Below, piece after piece: positions 26,020 through 37,055 of a DNA stretch of 64,000 nucleotides. The DNA is from Tetrahymena thermophila SB210 (taxonomy: Eukaryota; Ciliophora; Oligohymenophorea; Hymenostomatida; Tetrahymenidae). How positions within the stretch are numbered: the first letter of the stretch is position 1; each line of letters starts with the position of its first letter. The notes below the pieces were generated by a model. That model was given only the letters and a program-made list of their open reading frames with translations, did not search any database and was not told the origin of the DNA. The translations under genes were made by a program, and so were the position numbers. The stretch covers positions 434,001 through 498,000 of the forward strand of contig NW_002476422.1 of the NCBI RefSeq assembly GCF_000189635.1, read 5' to 3'.

Positions 26020-26906
26020 GCATTTAGTTAATTAATCTGAAGGTTTTATTTCGATTAAAATTAACTTCAACAAAATAATCTAATTTCAAAATAGTTTTTA
26101 TAAATTCTAAAATAATTTATGTTGGTTTTTATTTTGAACCTTAAAAAATTATGAAAAAAAAATAATTAAATAAATTATATATCTGTTTTATTTTTAATGA
26201 AGGAGCTATTTTAAAATGAAATTTAAAATTGTAAAAAAATTATGTTTTTATGATAAAAATACAATAATTGGTTTTAAAAGGAAAAATATTTATAATTAAT
26301 CATAATTTATTTGAATAAATCTTTAATTTTAATATATTTGGGTGGGATGGTTACTAAGTACGCTGAATCAGGACTGAAATGCTACGTGATACCTATCTTT
26401 ATAAAATATTTTAAATAGTATTAGATAATCTGAGGTTTACCACTTAGGAGCTGATTATAATTTAATTATTTTAACATTTTTTAAAATTTTTTAATAAACT
26501 TGAAAAATAATTTATGTATGGATGTTTTGATTTTAAATCTTGAAAAACTAACATGAAAAATAATTAAATAAGTAAGTAAGTAAATAAAATACTTGTAAAT
26601 TTCTTAATTATTAATAATTTTTAAATACAATTTAAAATGTAAGCTATTATCTCATTAAATAATGTAAAATTAGAAGTAAATTAATTTATTTATTACAAAC
26701 TTAAATTTATTTTATTATATGATTAAACAATAAAATACAATAATTTAGTTTTAAAAATAAGAGTGCTTCTAACTTATACAATATATATATTAGAATTTTT
26801 GAAAAAATAAATAATTTGTAACATTTTGATTATTTAGTATTCTCATATTTTAGATAGATAGATATTTACATTTTTTTAATTTTGTAAAGCGAGAATAAAA
26901 TTTACC
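26020..26906. other. AT-rich intergenic region containing a GC-richer island
   Basis: The region is A/T-rich apart from a distinct island at about 26335-26462, described separately as a candidate RNA. A short AAGT microsatellite lies at about 26569-26584. Confidence 0.5.
26338..26462 (+). ncRNA. Candidate structured small RNA, H/ACA snoRNA-like
   Basis: A 125-base block of near-normal base composition sits in otherwise almost pure A/T intergenic DNA and has no plausible reading frame. By eye it folds into two hairpins joined by an A/T hinge. The first pairs GATGGT (26346-26351) with ACCTATC (26391-26397), allowing one bulge, and has an inner TCAG/CTGA stem. The second pairs ATAAT (26425-26429) with ATTAT (26454-26458), and CTGAG with CTTAG above a one-sided internal loop. 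The hinge contains ATAAAA (26401-26406), which fits box H (ANANNA). After hairpin 2 there is an ATAA rather than a clear ACA. The hairpin-hinge-hairpin plan is that of H/ACA guide RNAs, but the fold is unverified and the strand is inferred from it. It lacks tRNA boxes. Confidence 0.4.
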
Positions 26907-27302
26907 ATGCTAACTAAAGAATAAAAATTCTTTGATTCATACAATATTAAAAGTAAATATCTTCCATACTTAATTAATGTTTACTTTTATCAAATTCTGC
27001 TAGGTACTAATATGGGAGAAGGATACCGATAGCTAGTTTTAAATATTTTGTTTAGAACCATCTTTCGAGCTAGAATGAATTTAATAGAAAGAAAAAATTT
27101 GATATAATAATAATTTGTAATAGCTACCTTACTTGGGAAAATCAATGCTTTGAAGAAGAAATTATTTGATGGTAACTATGAAAGGTAATTGTAGAGTTTC
27201 AAATAAGAGATTGAGTTACAAAAATTTATAATTAATAACTAAATCAAACTAATGATTAGCTTATTCAAAAAATAAATATGTTTTGATAGAAAGTGTGGAT
27301 GA
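26907..27302 (+). CDS. Small hypothetical basic protein
   Basis: This is an ATG-to-TGA frame of 131 codons. Its base composition is richer than its flanks, and its residues (TNMGEGYRQLVLNILF, TLLGKINALKKKLFDGN) look coding and helical. There is no signal peptide and no recognisable family. Frames of this length do arise by chance when only TGA stops, so the call rests mainly on composition. A TAG just before the end could instead be a splice acceptor leading into a short alternative tail at about 27291-27356, so the 3' end is uncertain. Confidence 0.4.
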
Positions 27303-27768
27303 GTTTTACAGACAAAAAATTTATGGCATTTAGAGAATAGTAATTTGACTGAATTAAAGAAGGTAAGTACTTAATAAAAAAGGACTTTTGATATGCTTGC
27401 ATGTACACTCTACTATTTTAGTAATAAATAACAAATAAATTAATAATTTCAGTAATTCAATAGATCTCAATTAATTACAACCTCTCATTAGATAAATAAA
27501 GACTTAAAAGTTCTTTTTGTAAAAAATATTTACTATTTATGTATTATCAAAATTAATTAATTTATTTATTTATCTAGTTAATAATTAATTAATTGTACAT
27601 AAAATATTTCCATTTATTAAACATATTTGATTTTACATAAGATATAGATAGATACATAGAAATTAATAAGACAAAGCTTAGCTTATAATATACTTATTGA
27701 TAGCCTTATTTACTTTACCTAGCACATAAATTTGCTCAATTATAAATAAAAAATAGCTTCTGAAGACC
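27303..27768. other. AT-rich intergenic region
   Basis: No gene is visible. If the preceding small gene has further exons they would lie in the first 150 bases. Confidence 0.4.
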
Positions 27769-28389
27769 ATGAATAATAATGATTTGAATGACTCTATTTC
27801 ATCATATTCAGAAGGAACTCCCATAGTCAACAAAATTGATTAAAACTTTGATGTAATGATTTAACCATTAATGATAATTAATTTTAAATGGTTCAATAAA
27901 GCACTTAAATAGACTGCATATTTATAAATTTCTTAAATATTAAATAGTTATTGGGTTAATTCAATTTAAATTCAGTTGCTTCAAGTCATAAAATCGAAAG
28001 AAGATAGTCAAGTAAGAATTATTTTTACATAATTCTTTTTGTAATTTATAAACCAGTGAAGAATTGCAACTAAATTATTTGTTTATAATGAAGAGTTAGA
28101 TAATGAAGTTTAGGCATTCCACAGCTAAAAAACTATCAAATATGAGAAGAAACAGACTTTGAAAATCGCAAACGAAGAAACCCTCATACTTCCCAACTCT
28201 TAAAAGCCAATCAGGCTCTATACAATATTCGAATAAGACAGTAACATATTTTAGACAAATTATTTAATAAATATAATGCTCATAATCAATCAAATAAACA
28301 AAACACACACATCTATATATATAATACAATATTTTGATATTTTATAAAATTGCTACGCTACCCAACAAAAAATAGATAGATTTAAATGA
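27769..28389 (+). CDS. Hypothetical protein, probably two exons
   Basis: An ATG at 27769 opens a frame beginning MNNNDLNDSISSYSEGTP and running to a TGA at 28057. The same frame then stays open to a TGA at 28387-28389 and looks coding at first (VQAFHSQKTIKYEKKQTL). The simplest reading is an 84-nt intron from the GTAAGA donor at 28012 to an AG at 28094-28095, which removes the internal TGA and keeps frame. That gives about 178 residues. The last 40 codons are A/T-driven and may not be real. No motif is recognised and there is no signal peptide or clear membrane helix. The alternative is two unrelated short frames. Confidence 0.35.
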
Positions 28390-28738
28390 AAAAATAAATT
28401 CTATTTTACAAAATTAAAAAATTATTAATTAATTTACATAAATAAATAATAGAATTAATTAATACAAATTATCCAATTTGTCATAGCCAATTTAGATTAT
28501 TATTTATAGTTTTTTAGTAGGATTAATATTATCATTTTCTATCGTCTCGAAATTTAGTTATTTGTTTATTATCTTATCAATTTAATGATTAATTTATCTA
28601 CTTGCAATCCATTAAAAATAGAAGAAAGATTTTTACAATATTTATTATGACTGTGTATTAATTAGCTAATAATTTAAAAAAATACCAATAAATTTTTAAT
28701 TATTTTTTCATAATAAATTAATAATTTTAATTTACATT
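28390..28738. other. AT-rich intergenic region
   Basis: Nothing is visible in this stretch apart from the presumed promoter of the gene starting at 28739. Confidence 0.5.
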
Positions 28739-31366
28739 ATGACAAACAAATAACATAACTCACCTGCAAGCGAACCTTAAAGTCCAGATTAAATTAATTT
28801 GGAAAATGTCTTGCAACTTCTATTAAAAAATAATAAATCTAACAAAAGATATGATAGAAGTAATAGAATCTTAGATTTTAATAATAACAATAATAGTCAA
28901 ATTGTTCAAAAGCAATCTAATATTGTTTGTATTGCAAGTAGAGCTATCAGTCAAGATATATAAAAAAAATTCAAATACTAAGACTATAAAAATTTTTTTG
29001 ATGCAGACTAAAAAAAATAAATACAATTTTATGACATTAATATAATAAACTAATATACCTAAAATAAAAATCAAGAAATAAAGAATACAGAATCTTAAGA
29101 TTAGTCAATAGTCTTAAAGGAAATAAATGAACTCAGGTTATCTAAATTTGCTAAATCTTAGATCAACGGATATGACTGCAATCACTAAATTGCTCTCCAT
29201 CCTTCTTTATAATTGAACAAAGACAAAAGAAGTTTTTCAGGTGATATAGTTAAATATAAATCCTTAATTTAAGATCTTGATGATAAGTACAGACAACAGC
29301 AATAGTAAGATCAAATGCCTACGATTATGATTGCATAAGCAGTCTCTTAGCCAAATTTAAATGGATCTAATGCTCGTAGAAGTAGCCAAATAAACATTTT
29401 CCCTAGAAAAAAACAAAAAGAGAGTCTTTTGGCTTAAAAATTTATAGTTATGAGATAGCAGAGAAAGAAAAAAAAATAAGCAAAGAAATTAAGAAGAAAA
29501 AGTTGTACGTGCCATGAGTGTGGAGGTCCTGCTACTGCTTATCAAATAAAGCATAATGATATGGACATTCAATCAGCTATGGCAAGAAAAGTTTAACTCG
29601 CTAATATGGTCATTCAAAATTTTAAATCACAAGCAATCGATAGTAAAAATTTAAAGCTAAGGAAAGAAAAGTAGCTGAGTGTTTTAAAAGCAGGTATTTT
29701 TTTTATTTATTCCTCATTATACAAAACTTAATTTCTTATTTCTTCACTCATATAAAACAAAACAAACTCATTTAGAATTTCTAATTTTCAAACTTCATTT
29801 TTCTATAAATTAAAAATGCTAAATTAATTTCAATTTAACCTTAAAATTATTTTTTTTATGGATTTTAAATTTTTAAAAAATATTTAATTAAATTTTAAAA
29901 TGAAATTTATTTTTTTTGATAGTCTTTTTTATCATTTACTATTAAAATAACCTAAATTATTTTATAGGTTTAATTATTCTTTTTCATATGTTTATTAAAT
30001 AAACTTTACTTTAGAATACTTTTGATACAATTTTTTATTTAAACTACTTTAAATTATTTAGCTTTAGACAAAACATTCTTTGAATAATCAGACAATTAAG
30101 GATAAAACGAACTAAAATTATCTGATTCGCTTTAGTAATTTTAATAAGAATAAGCTAAATATGAAAGACTAGAAAGAGGAAATTCAAAGGGAAGAACAAA
30201 TATCAGAATGACATGCATTGGAGACTGCTCACCTGATAAAAATACTCCTGCTAGCAAAATGACAGACTAAGATTACAAAGAAAGACTTACTTAAACTGAT
30301 TTAGATAATTATAAGTTTAACAGAAATAAATCCAACTACTCTCGTCCATAAGAAAATATTAAAAAAATGAGATAAACAATGATACAATACAACATTATTG
30401 AGTAAATTAAAATCTTTTATCAATTAAATTTTAATTAATTTTATTATTTTCAAGGCTTTTTTGTTAGAATAAATTTTAATTAATTTTTATCTTTTTTATG
30501 ATGATTAAATATTTATTTAATGAAATAATTTAGGTCACTAACCAATATTCATGATGAAAGCAGCCAATAAACAAATAGAAAATAAATGTTCAAAAATAAT
30601 ACTTTGTCGATGAGTCTTAAAAATCTTACTATTCCAGAGAAATAGTATATTAATTTTAAATATTTTTTGAAAAATAAATTAAATATTTAAAAATATAATC
30701 CAGGTCTCCAGAAAAAAAACAGTTCCCTTATAAATTATAGCAAAGAAATTCATAAAACTCAATTTTAAAATAGCTACCACCTAAAATTATTTTAAGAAAA
30801 GACTTGCAAAATTTATTCTTTAAATAATCAGTGCCTTTTGAAAAGTTAATTGATGGAATCGAATAAACAGCACATGAAGATACTTTAAAATCATAAAGAT
30901 TTAACTTATAAGTAGGATTTTAATTAGTTTATTTCAAAAGTAATTCAATTTTATTTTTAAAATTTAGGCTCACAGTAATAGAAATATTCCAAAGTCATCT
31001 ATTGATTTAAGTTCAACAACTTAATAATTCTTTTAAAGTGTTATTTTATAAAGATAAACAAAAACAAATACTCATTCTTAGTCTGATCTTACTCTTAAAT
31101 CAGCTCTCACTTCTTCAAGCAGCAAATACAACACTAATATTCCTAGCCCTGCAAAATTAAAAAACACTCCTGTTAAATCTAACGAAAAAAATTTTTTCCA
31201 TAATTAAAACGGTTTGGAACAGCACAACCTTTTCTTTAATAAAGATCAACATACAAAGCCTTAAATGATAAATCCTTACACAAAAAATAGAATGACTCCA
31301 TTGAGGAGCAGGAGTCCATAAGTTTTACCTTAATTATAATTTTTGAGTGTATCAACTCAAAAGTGA
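28739..31366 (+). CDS. Basic low-complexity protein with a CxCxxC cluster
   Basis: The first exon (28739 to about 29694) gives some 318 residues of Asn/Gln/Lys/Ser-rich sequence. Near its end is a strongly basic patch (MRQQRKKKKQAKKLRRK) directly followed by SCTCHECGGPATAY, a possible zinc knuckle. A roughly 365-nt intron follows, then at least four shorter exons to TGA at 31364-31366. The later exons are rich in Ser, Asn, Lys and Pro and contain SSIDLSSTT-like Ser runs. The end reads MTPLRSRSPQVLPQ, with SP and TP sites that suit proline-directed kinases. No membrane segment is present, so a nuclear or cytoskeletal role is plausible but only inferred. I do not recognise a family. The exon structure after 30400 is approximate. 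Confidence 0.7.
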
Positions 31367-32296
31367 AATGAATTGCATAAATTACCACATATTTATATTA
31401 TTTATTTTTATTTTAAGTTAATTTTATATTTAGACTGTATCTTATTTTATAATATTTATTTTACCAAAACAAAACAAATACTTAACTTAATAAATAAAAT
31501 TAACAAATTAAATATTTTTATAGATATATTTTTTCATATCGGATTGATAAAATTTTTTAGATTAAATTAATTTAATTAAAAAATTATTATAGATGAATGA
31601 AATTTTCAGCTAGATAGCTACTAAGCTTAATAATTTACTAATACCATTTTTTTTAAGCTTATAATCTTTAAAATGATCAAAATTTTTTCTTTATAGTTTA
31701 CTTTAATATAATTTTACCTAAATAAATTTAAAAATTTTGTTATTAATTATTAATCAGTCAGTCATATAATGTATAATTAATAAAATTTTTTATCTCAATA
31801 TTAACAAATAATTAAAAATATTTGAAGTTATTCTAAAACTAATCAAATTCTATCTATAGGATATGATTAGTAAGATTTTCTATTTATTTATTTATTTATT
31901 TATTTTCTCTTTGAATTTTTTTGATTGAAAAATATAATTTTATTTATTTTTAATTTGCTCAACATTTAAAATTAGTTTAGTTTGATTTAAAATAGAAACT
32001 ATTTTTTAAAAACAATAAATAAATAGAGTTAGTTAGATATTCTGATTTATTAAAAAATATTACTTTTTATTTCATTTAAAAGTAATTTTAATTTAAACTT
32101 CTACTATTGAGAGAGTTATTTAATAATGGCAAACAAAATAAAGACATTTAAAATTATTTTTGGTTTTTATAGAAAAAAATTTTACTTAATATAAATTTAC
32201 TGCTTGCTATCTTTTTAACAAATATTCAACATAAATTAAATTTTCAAAAAAAAAAATTAAATATTATTTGAAAACTAAATTTATTTTTTTGATTTT
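31367..32296. other. AT-rich region between convergent genes
   Basis: No coding signal is seen. The region contains an ATTT microsatellite at 31881-31905 and the 3' flanks of the two neighbouring genes. Confidence 0.5.
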
Positions 32297-33826
32297 TCAT
32301 TCTTGCTATTCTTCAACTTTTCTTGTTAACTCAGGTAAATCTACATATGTTGCATCTATTTTATCAGTTTAGCTTTCTATTTTACCATATCCAATTTAGC
32401 TATCATATACAAACCAATTAAGGGCAGGCATTTTATCCTCTTAAATTTATATATAAAATAGACATTAATTTTAAAAAATATTTCAAATTCAATAAATTAT
32501 AAAACGAATCTTACTGGCAATAACTTTGATAAATTCTTGGCTTGCTACACTTCCAATAACTGAGTATACTGGACAGTGTTCAATTCCATAGAATTTTGCA
32601 AAATTTGTATAGAATTCTCTATCTTCCTCATTTTTAATTTTTTCTTGAGCAAGCTCTACTATTTATTCTAAAACCTTTTAGTTTTCCTCACTGTGATTGT
32701 AAGGATCATATCTTAAATTTAAATCTTCTGCTCTTTTCATCACTTAAATAAGTAGACACAATATATTTAATTATAATAATTTAAAGAAAAGTTGATTTAC
32801 TTTGAATTGCATGGTATACTGGCTTTGATCCTCTGGGATTTGTTCCAAGGAAATTTTTTAATTTTTCTGATTTCAAGCTAACTTTATGGAAATACTCAAA
32901 TAAAATAGGTTCTTTGACAAGTTTTCCTTAAACAATTTTTGTCTTTTATATCTTAGGTTTAGCTCTTTTATTTTTTTATTTATTTAAAGTTAGAATAAGA
33001 TATATTATTTCTTTAATTTAAAAGCATATCTTTGATATTTAATTAAATAATTTATTTATTAATTGATTACTGTGTCAATTCGAATAGAGAGCCAAGAGAA
33101 ACATAAAAGAAACCATAAAGACCACAGCAAAGTTGGTTGTAATAAGGAATATTTAAAAAGTGACTTATTTCGTCATACAATTCCTTATTATTTAATTAAT
33201 AACATTTTTAAATAAAATTTCGTTTTATATTTATTTAACTTACCATTTCTTTAAAGATTGGAGTTGAAGAAGTTATTATATTGAATTAATTGAAGAATTC
33301 TTTAGTAAAAGAACAATCAACATTGTTTTCAAGAATATATTTTTAGTAAAATGACTTAATATCAAATGTTTGATAAAGGTCTATTTTAACCATTGGATTC
33401 ATATCTTATAGCTTAGCTTTAACAACTTCACCTCTCTATTTTCAAAATAAATTTTCATAAGAAAAATTGCGCATTGATATTTCTTTTAATATTACTATTT
33501 TTCCTAAATCGTGAGGTGCAATAAGGAAATTTGTTTCAACATCATCCTAGTTGACAATCTCGTTATCAGCAATTGATATATTTGTACCGCAAAGAATTAA
33601 ATTTTTTGCTAATTCTGTGTTAACACCATTTGCAGGAGTGATAAAAACTTTGGCGTTTAATAATCTTGATAAATTAGATAAATTACTTTTTTTAAATGAT
33701 AATTTGCAAAGATTACCTTTTTTATACTTCAACTCCTATGAACCTTTGTCTATCATAGACTTAAAGTTCTTCATTTGAAATTTCTTTTTAATTTTAAGAC
33801 TATTCCTAAACTTATTCTACTTCCAT
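32297..33826 (-). CDS. SAE1: SUMO-activating enzyme subunit 1 homologue (SAE1/AOS1)
   Basis: SAE1 pairs with UBA2 to adenylate SUMO; SAE1 supplies the non-catalytic half of the ThiF-fold dimer and lacks the active-site Cys. Minus-strand exons show the family order. The N-terminus ISNEELQVYDRQRFIGVEVQ aligns with the E1 YDRQI-LWG motif. A 52-nt intron at 33716-33665 follows, then KRLLNAKVFITPANGVNTE and LAKNLILCGTNISIADNE. After a second intron, whose in-frame TGA proves it is spliced, comes RGEVVKAKLQDMNPMVKID. Later exons give an LNIPYYNQLCCGLYGFF strand region and a C-terminal PVYSVIGSVASQEFIKVI, then MPALNWFVYDSQ. The nucleotide-loop glycines are less canonical than GxGxxG, which suits SAE1. 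The start at 33826 is the first ATG in frame. ULA1/NAE1 or an E1-like relative is the alternative, but length and C-terminus favour SAE1. Confidence 0.85.
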
Positions 33827-36800
33827 TTGATTTACTTTTTCAATATTAGATAGATCTTTAAATCTAATTGTTTGTTTTTTTTCAATATTCTATCTAAAAT
33901 AAAAATGTGTTTCTAATTAAATGAATAATAAATAAAAAATCAAATAAAAAAAAACATAAAAATAATTAATGAATATTAAAAATATATAAGAAGAGAGTCT
34001 TCTAAATATTTACTAACACATTGAATTACAATAAAAACAAACAGATACTAGATACTCCATACATAAATCCTAATCTATATTTCATTTTTAAAATTATTTT
34101 ATTTTAAAAAGATATTTTTAATTTAAATTTATTAATTATTATTCATTTAAAAATCATTTTTTCCAAACAATCACATTTTTACAAGCTGAAAGTTACTTTT
34201 TTCTTTATAAAATACTTAAAAAAAAGTACTTTCAATAACTAATATAACTTAAATATAACTGGATAGTTTTATTTTATAAATTGATAAAAAAAATATATTT
34301 GAATTAAATAAAATAATCTATTGAAAAATATTATTTTCATAAATAAATATATTTTAATTCCTCAGGTAGTTACTTTAATTTTCTATTTTGTTTAATTAAA
34401 TATTTGAACATATACAAAAATAAATGTTTAATAGTAGATTTTCTTCTAAAAATTCCTTAAGAAAGTGAACAAGTAATTTATTTAGCATAAATTAACAAAT
34501 TTGAGATCATTAATACAAACTATATAAAATAAGACATTAATTTCTGTTATTTTAGGATATTTAAATAAAATAGCTTTCTTTTTTAAAATTTAAAAAAACA
34601 ATCAGAACATTAGCTATTATCATTATTTTACATAATTTGATGTTTTATAAAGATAAATTTAAAAAATATTTAATCATTTTAATTGAAAATTAATCAAATT
34701 ATATTTTGAAATTATTTCTGTACTCATTTAGAAATAATTGCAGATATTAATGGTTCATATATTAATGCCACCTTAATTTCCTTTAATACCTCACTAAACA
34801 AATTTATTTAAAGAATATTTTTAAATTTTTATAAATTATAATTTTCTTTAAAGAAAGTTGATAGTGGATTTTTTTAATAAATGATGATTTTTGGTGTATA
34901 AATTGTTTTATGATTTTTAAAGAGTTTTTTAGTTTACATTTTAATAAATCTTTGTTTAGATTTTTCTTTAAGTAAATAGAATGAATAAAAAATTTTCCTA
35001 CCAATAATATTCATTTACCACAATATTTAAAAGCATTAATTTCATAGCTCATACTCTTTAGGTTAATTATCCAAACATAAATAACAAAAATTTTTTATTA
35101 TAAAAAAATATTTTTATAGGTTTAATATGAGTATTGTAATGTGATTATTATATTTTTCTTATTATTATTAATAGTTGTTTTTTTTTAAATAATTATACCC
35201 ATGAAGCAATGATCTGATTAAAATTAATTAATTTTCAATTTTAATAAAAGTAAACCTAATATGTTAATTAAGAATAAAATGAGCATATTTTTATCCAATA
35301 AAAATTTTATTAATTAATTAATAAATTTTTTTTATTTTGGATGAGTATTAATTGCAAATCATTTGATCTTGATTTTATATTTTACAATACTCTAACATCT
35401 TTAATTTGTAATTAATATTTTAATTTTACAAATAAATACTTAGAATGTCAATTGAATTCACTATTTGCATTTGCGATTGTACTTATATCTATTTATTATT
35501 CTCTGCTTATTTAGATTTTTTTAGAATTAAAAAAATTTGATTACATCTATTTGAGACATAATTACATATAATTCATTTAATTAATATGCATAATTTGGCA
35601 AATATCAGTTAAAATAGATCATAATATTCATTAAAATAAAATTTTATGATTACATAATCATGATACATAAAAGCTATTTATTATCCTTTTTTATTCTATA
35701 AGTGAGTCAGCAATAATCTTTTATTTAAAAAAGCAAATCATATTTTAGATCTCATTCTAGGACATAAATCACAAAAAAGTCATTGATTTTAAGAAAAAAA
35801 TGGACTATTTTTATTTTGCACTTGACAAACAATATTTAAAATTAAAATTCTTTTTTACTTACAAAATTATTTTCAATAAATATTTCTTTAAAACAGCTAC
35901 CAGTATTTCTAAACTAATTATTCCTTTTTTTACTTAATAAATAAAAGTATAATTTTTAAGATCAATCAAGAAATACCATAAAACATTTTTAAATATTATG
36001 AAAATAATGATATAAAAGCATTCAATTAGCTGAAAAAAATTTTGAGAAGAATTAACTTACTAGATCAAAATCTTAAAGAAATTTTAATATACCTATTTTT
36101 TAACTTAAAGTGAATTCACTTAAATTGATAACAAATGACGTATTTAATATATCCTCTGTAAACTAAAATATTGTAATTATAAGGTAATTTATTAAAATCG
36201 ATTCTTAACTAACAATCACTAATTTACTAATTTGATAAATTAATGTAATTATCTATCATAACTATTCATTAATTTCCTATCAATAACTGCAATATTCATT
36301 TTCAGATTATCTGAAGAAAATAAATCCAATCTTGTTTTTATTATCTTTGCCTATACCTCTCAAATATTTTGAGATAAATTTTTTCAATATTTCTAATACT
36401 TAAAAATGTTTAATATGAAGAGATTAAACTACTATCAATTTTTTCATATTTCATGTTCACAAAAGCTAAATACTTTGGTTTTAACTTATTACAAATTAAC
36501 TATTATTGAATTAATTGCAATTTTAAATCTATGGTAAAATGATGATTTTTTGCTGCTTTTAGATTGAATAGTACGAATTTTTTTATTTTGACGTAGATTC
36601 TGCTTTGTATGCAACTAATTTTTAAATATTAAATAATAATTTAATAATGAAAAGCTAATTAAATTCTTTCCAACAAACTATAAATTTCGTCAAATAGTAA
36701 GATAAAAAGCCTTTTAAATTTTTTTATACTTTATTTTACATAAATTAGATTTTTTTGAAAATTAGAAACTTAAACCTTTTCAGTAAATACTTTGGAAATA

Positions 36801-37055
36801 TAGTGAAAAAACTAATAATATAAGCTAAAGTTATTTTACGTATGTTTGTTTTTAATAATAAATAAAGGTATATCAAATTTTATTTTACAATTAACTTATT
36901 ATCATATAAACAATTATTAAAAAAACATAATTCGTAAATTTCTAGGCATTAAAGACTGATTTTACTAAACAAGAAATTTTAAGAAAAATAATTAAAATCA
37001 ATATAAACAAATAATAAAAATCAAAAAGTCAAAATAGCACACATATAACATAAAC
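33827..37055. other. Long AT-rich region without a recognisable gene
   Basis: This 3.2-kb stretch is the largest gap in the window. Open frames within it, such as 66 codons on the minus strand at 34804-35004, are composed of Lys, Ile, Phe and Leu codons only, as expected of random A/T DNA. The right end is the promoter side of the furin-like gene. Confidence 0.5.

Noticed and set aside
31373-31570. 65-codon frame after the low-complexity gene
   Set aside because: It lies in A/T-rich 3' flank and its residues are only those of A/T codons.
33490-33546. In-frame TGA in the SAE1 homologue as a sign of decay
   Set aside because: The segment around it is a normal GT-AG intron; removing it restores the expected DLGK-RGEVVKAKL junction.
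34804-35004. 66-codon minus-strand frame
   Set aside because: It is Lys/Ile/Phe-only composition in A/T DNA, with no start context, neighbours or motif.
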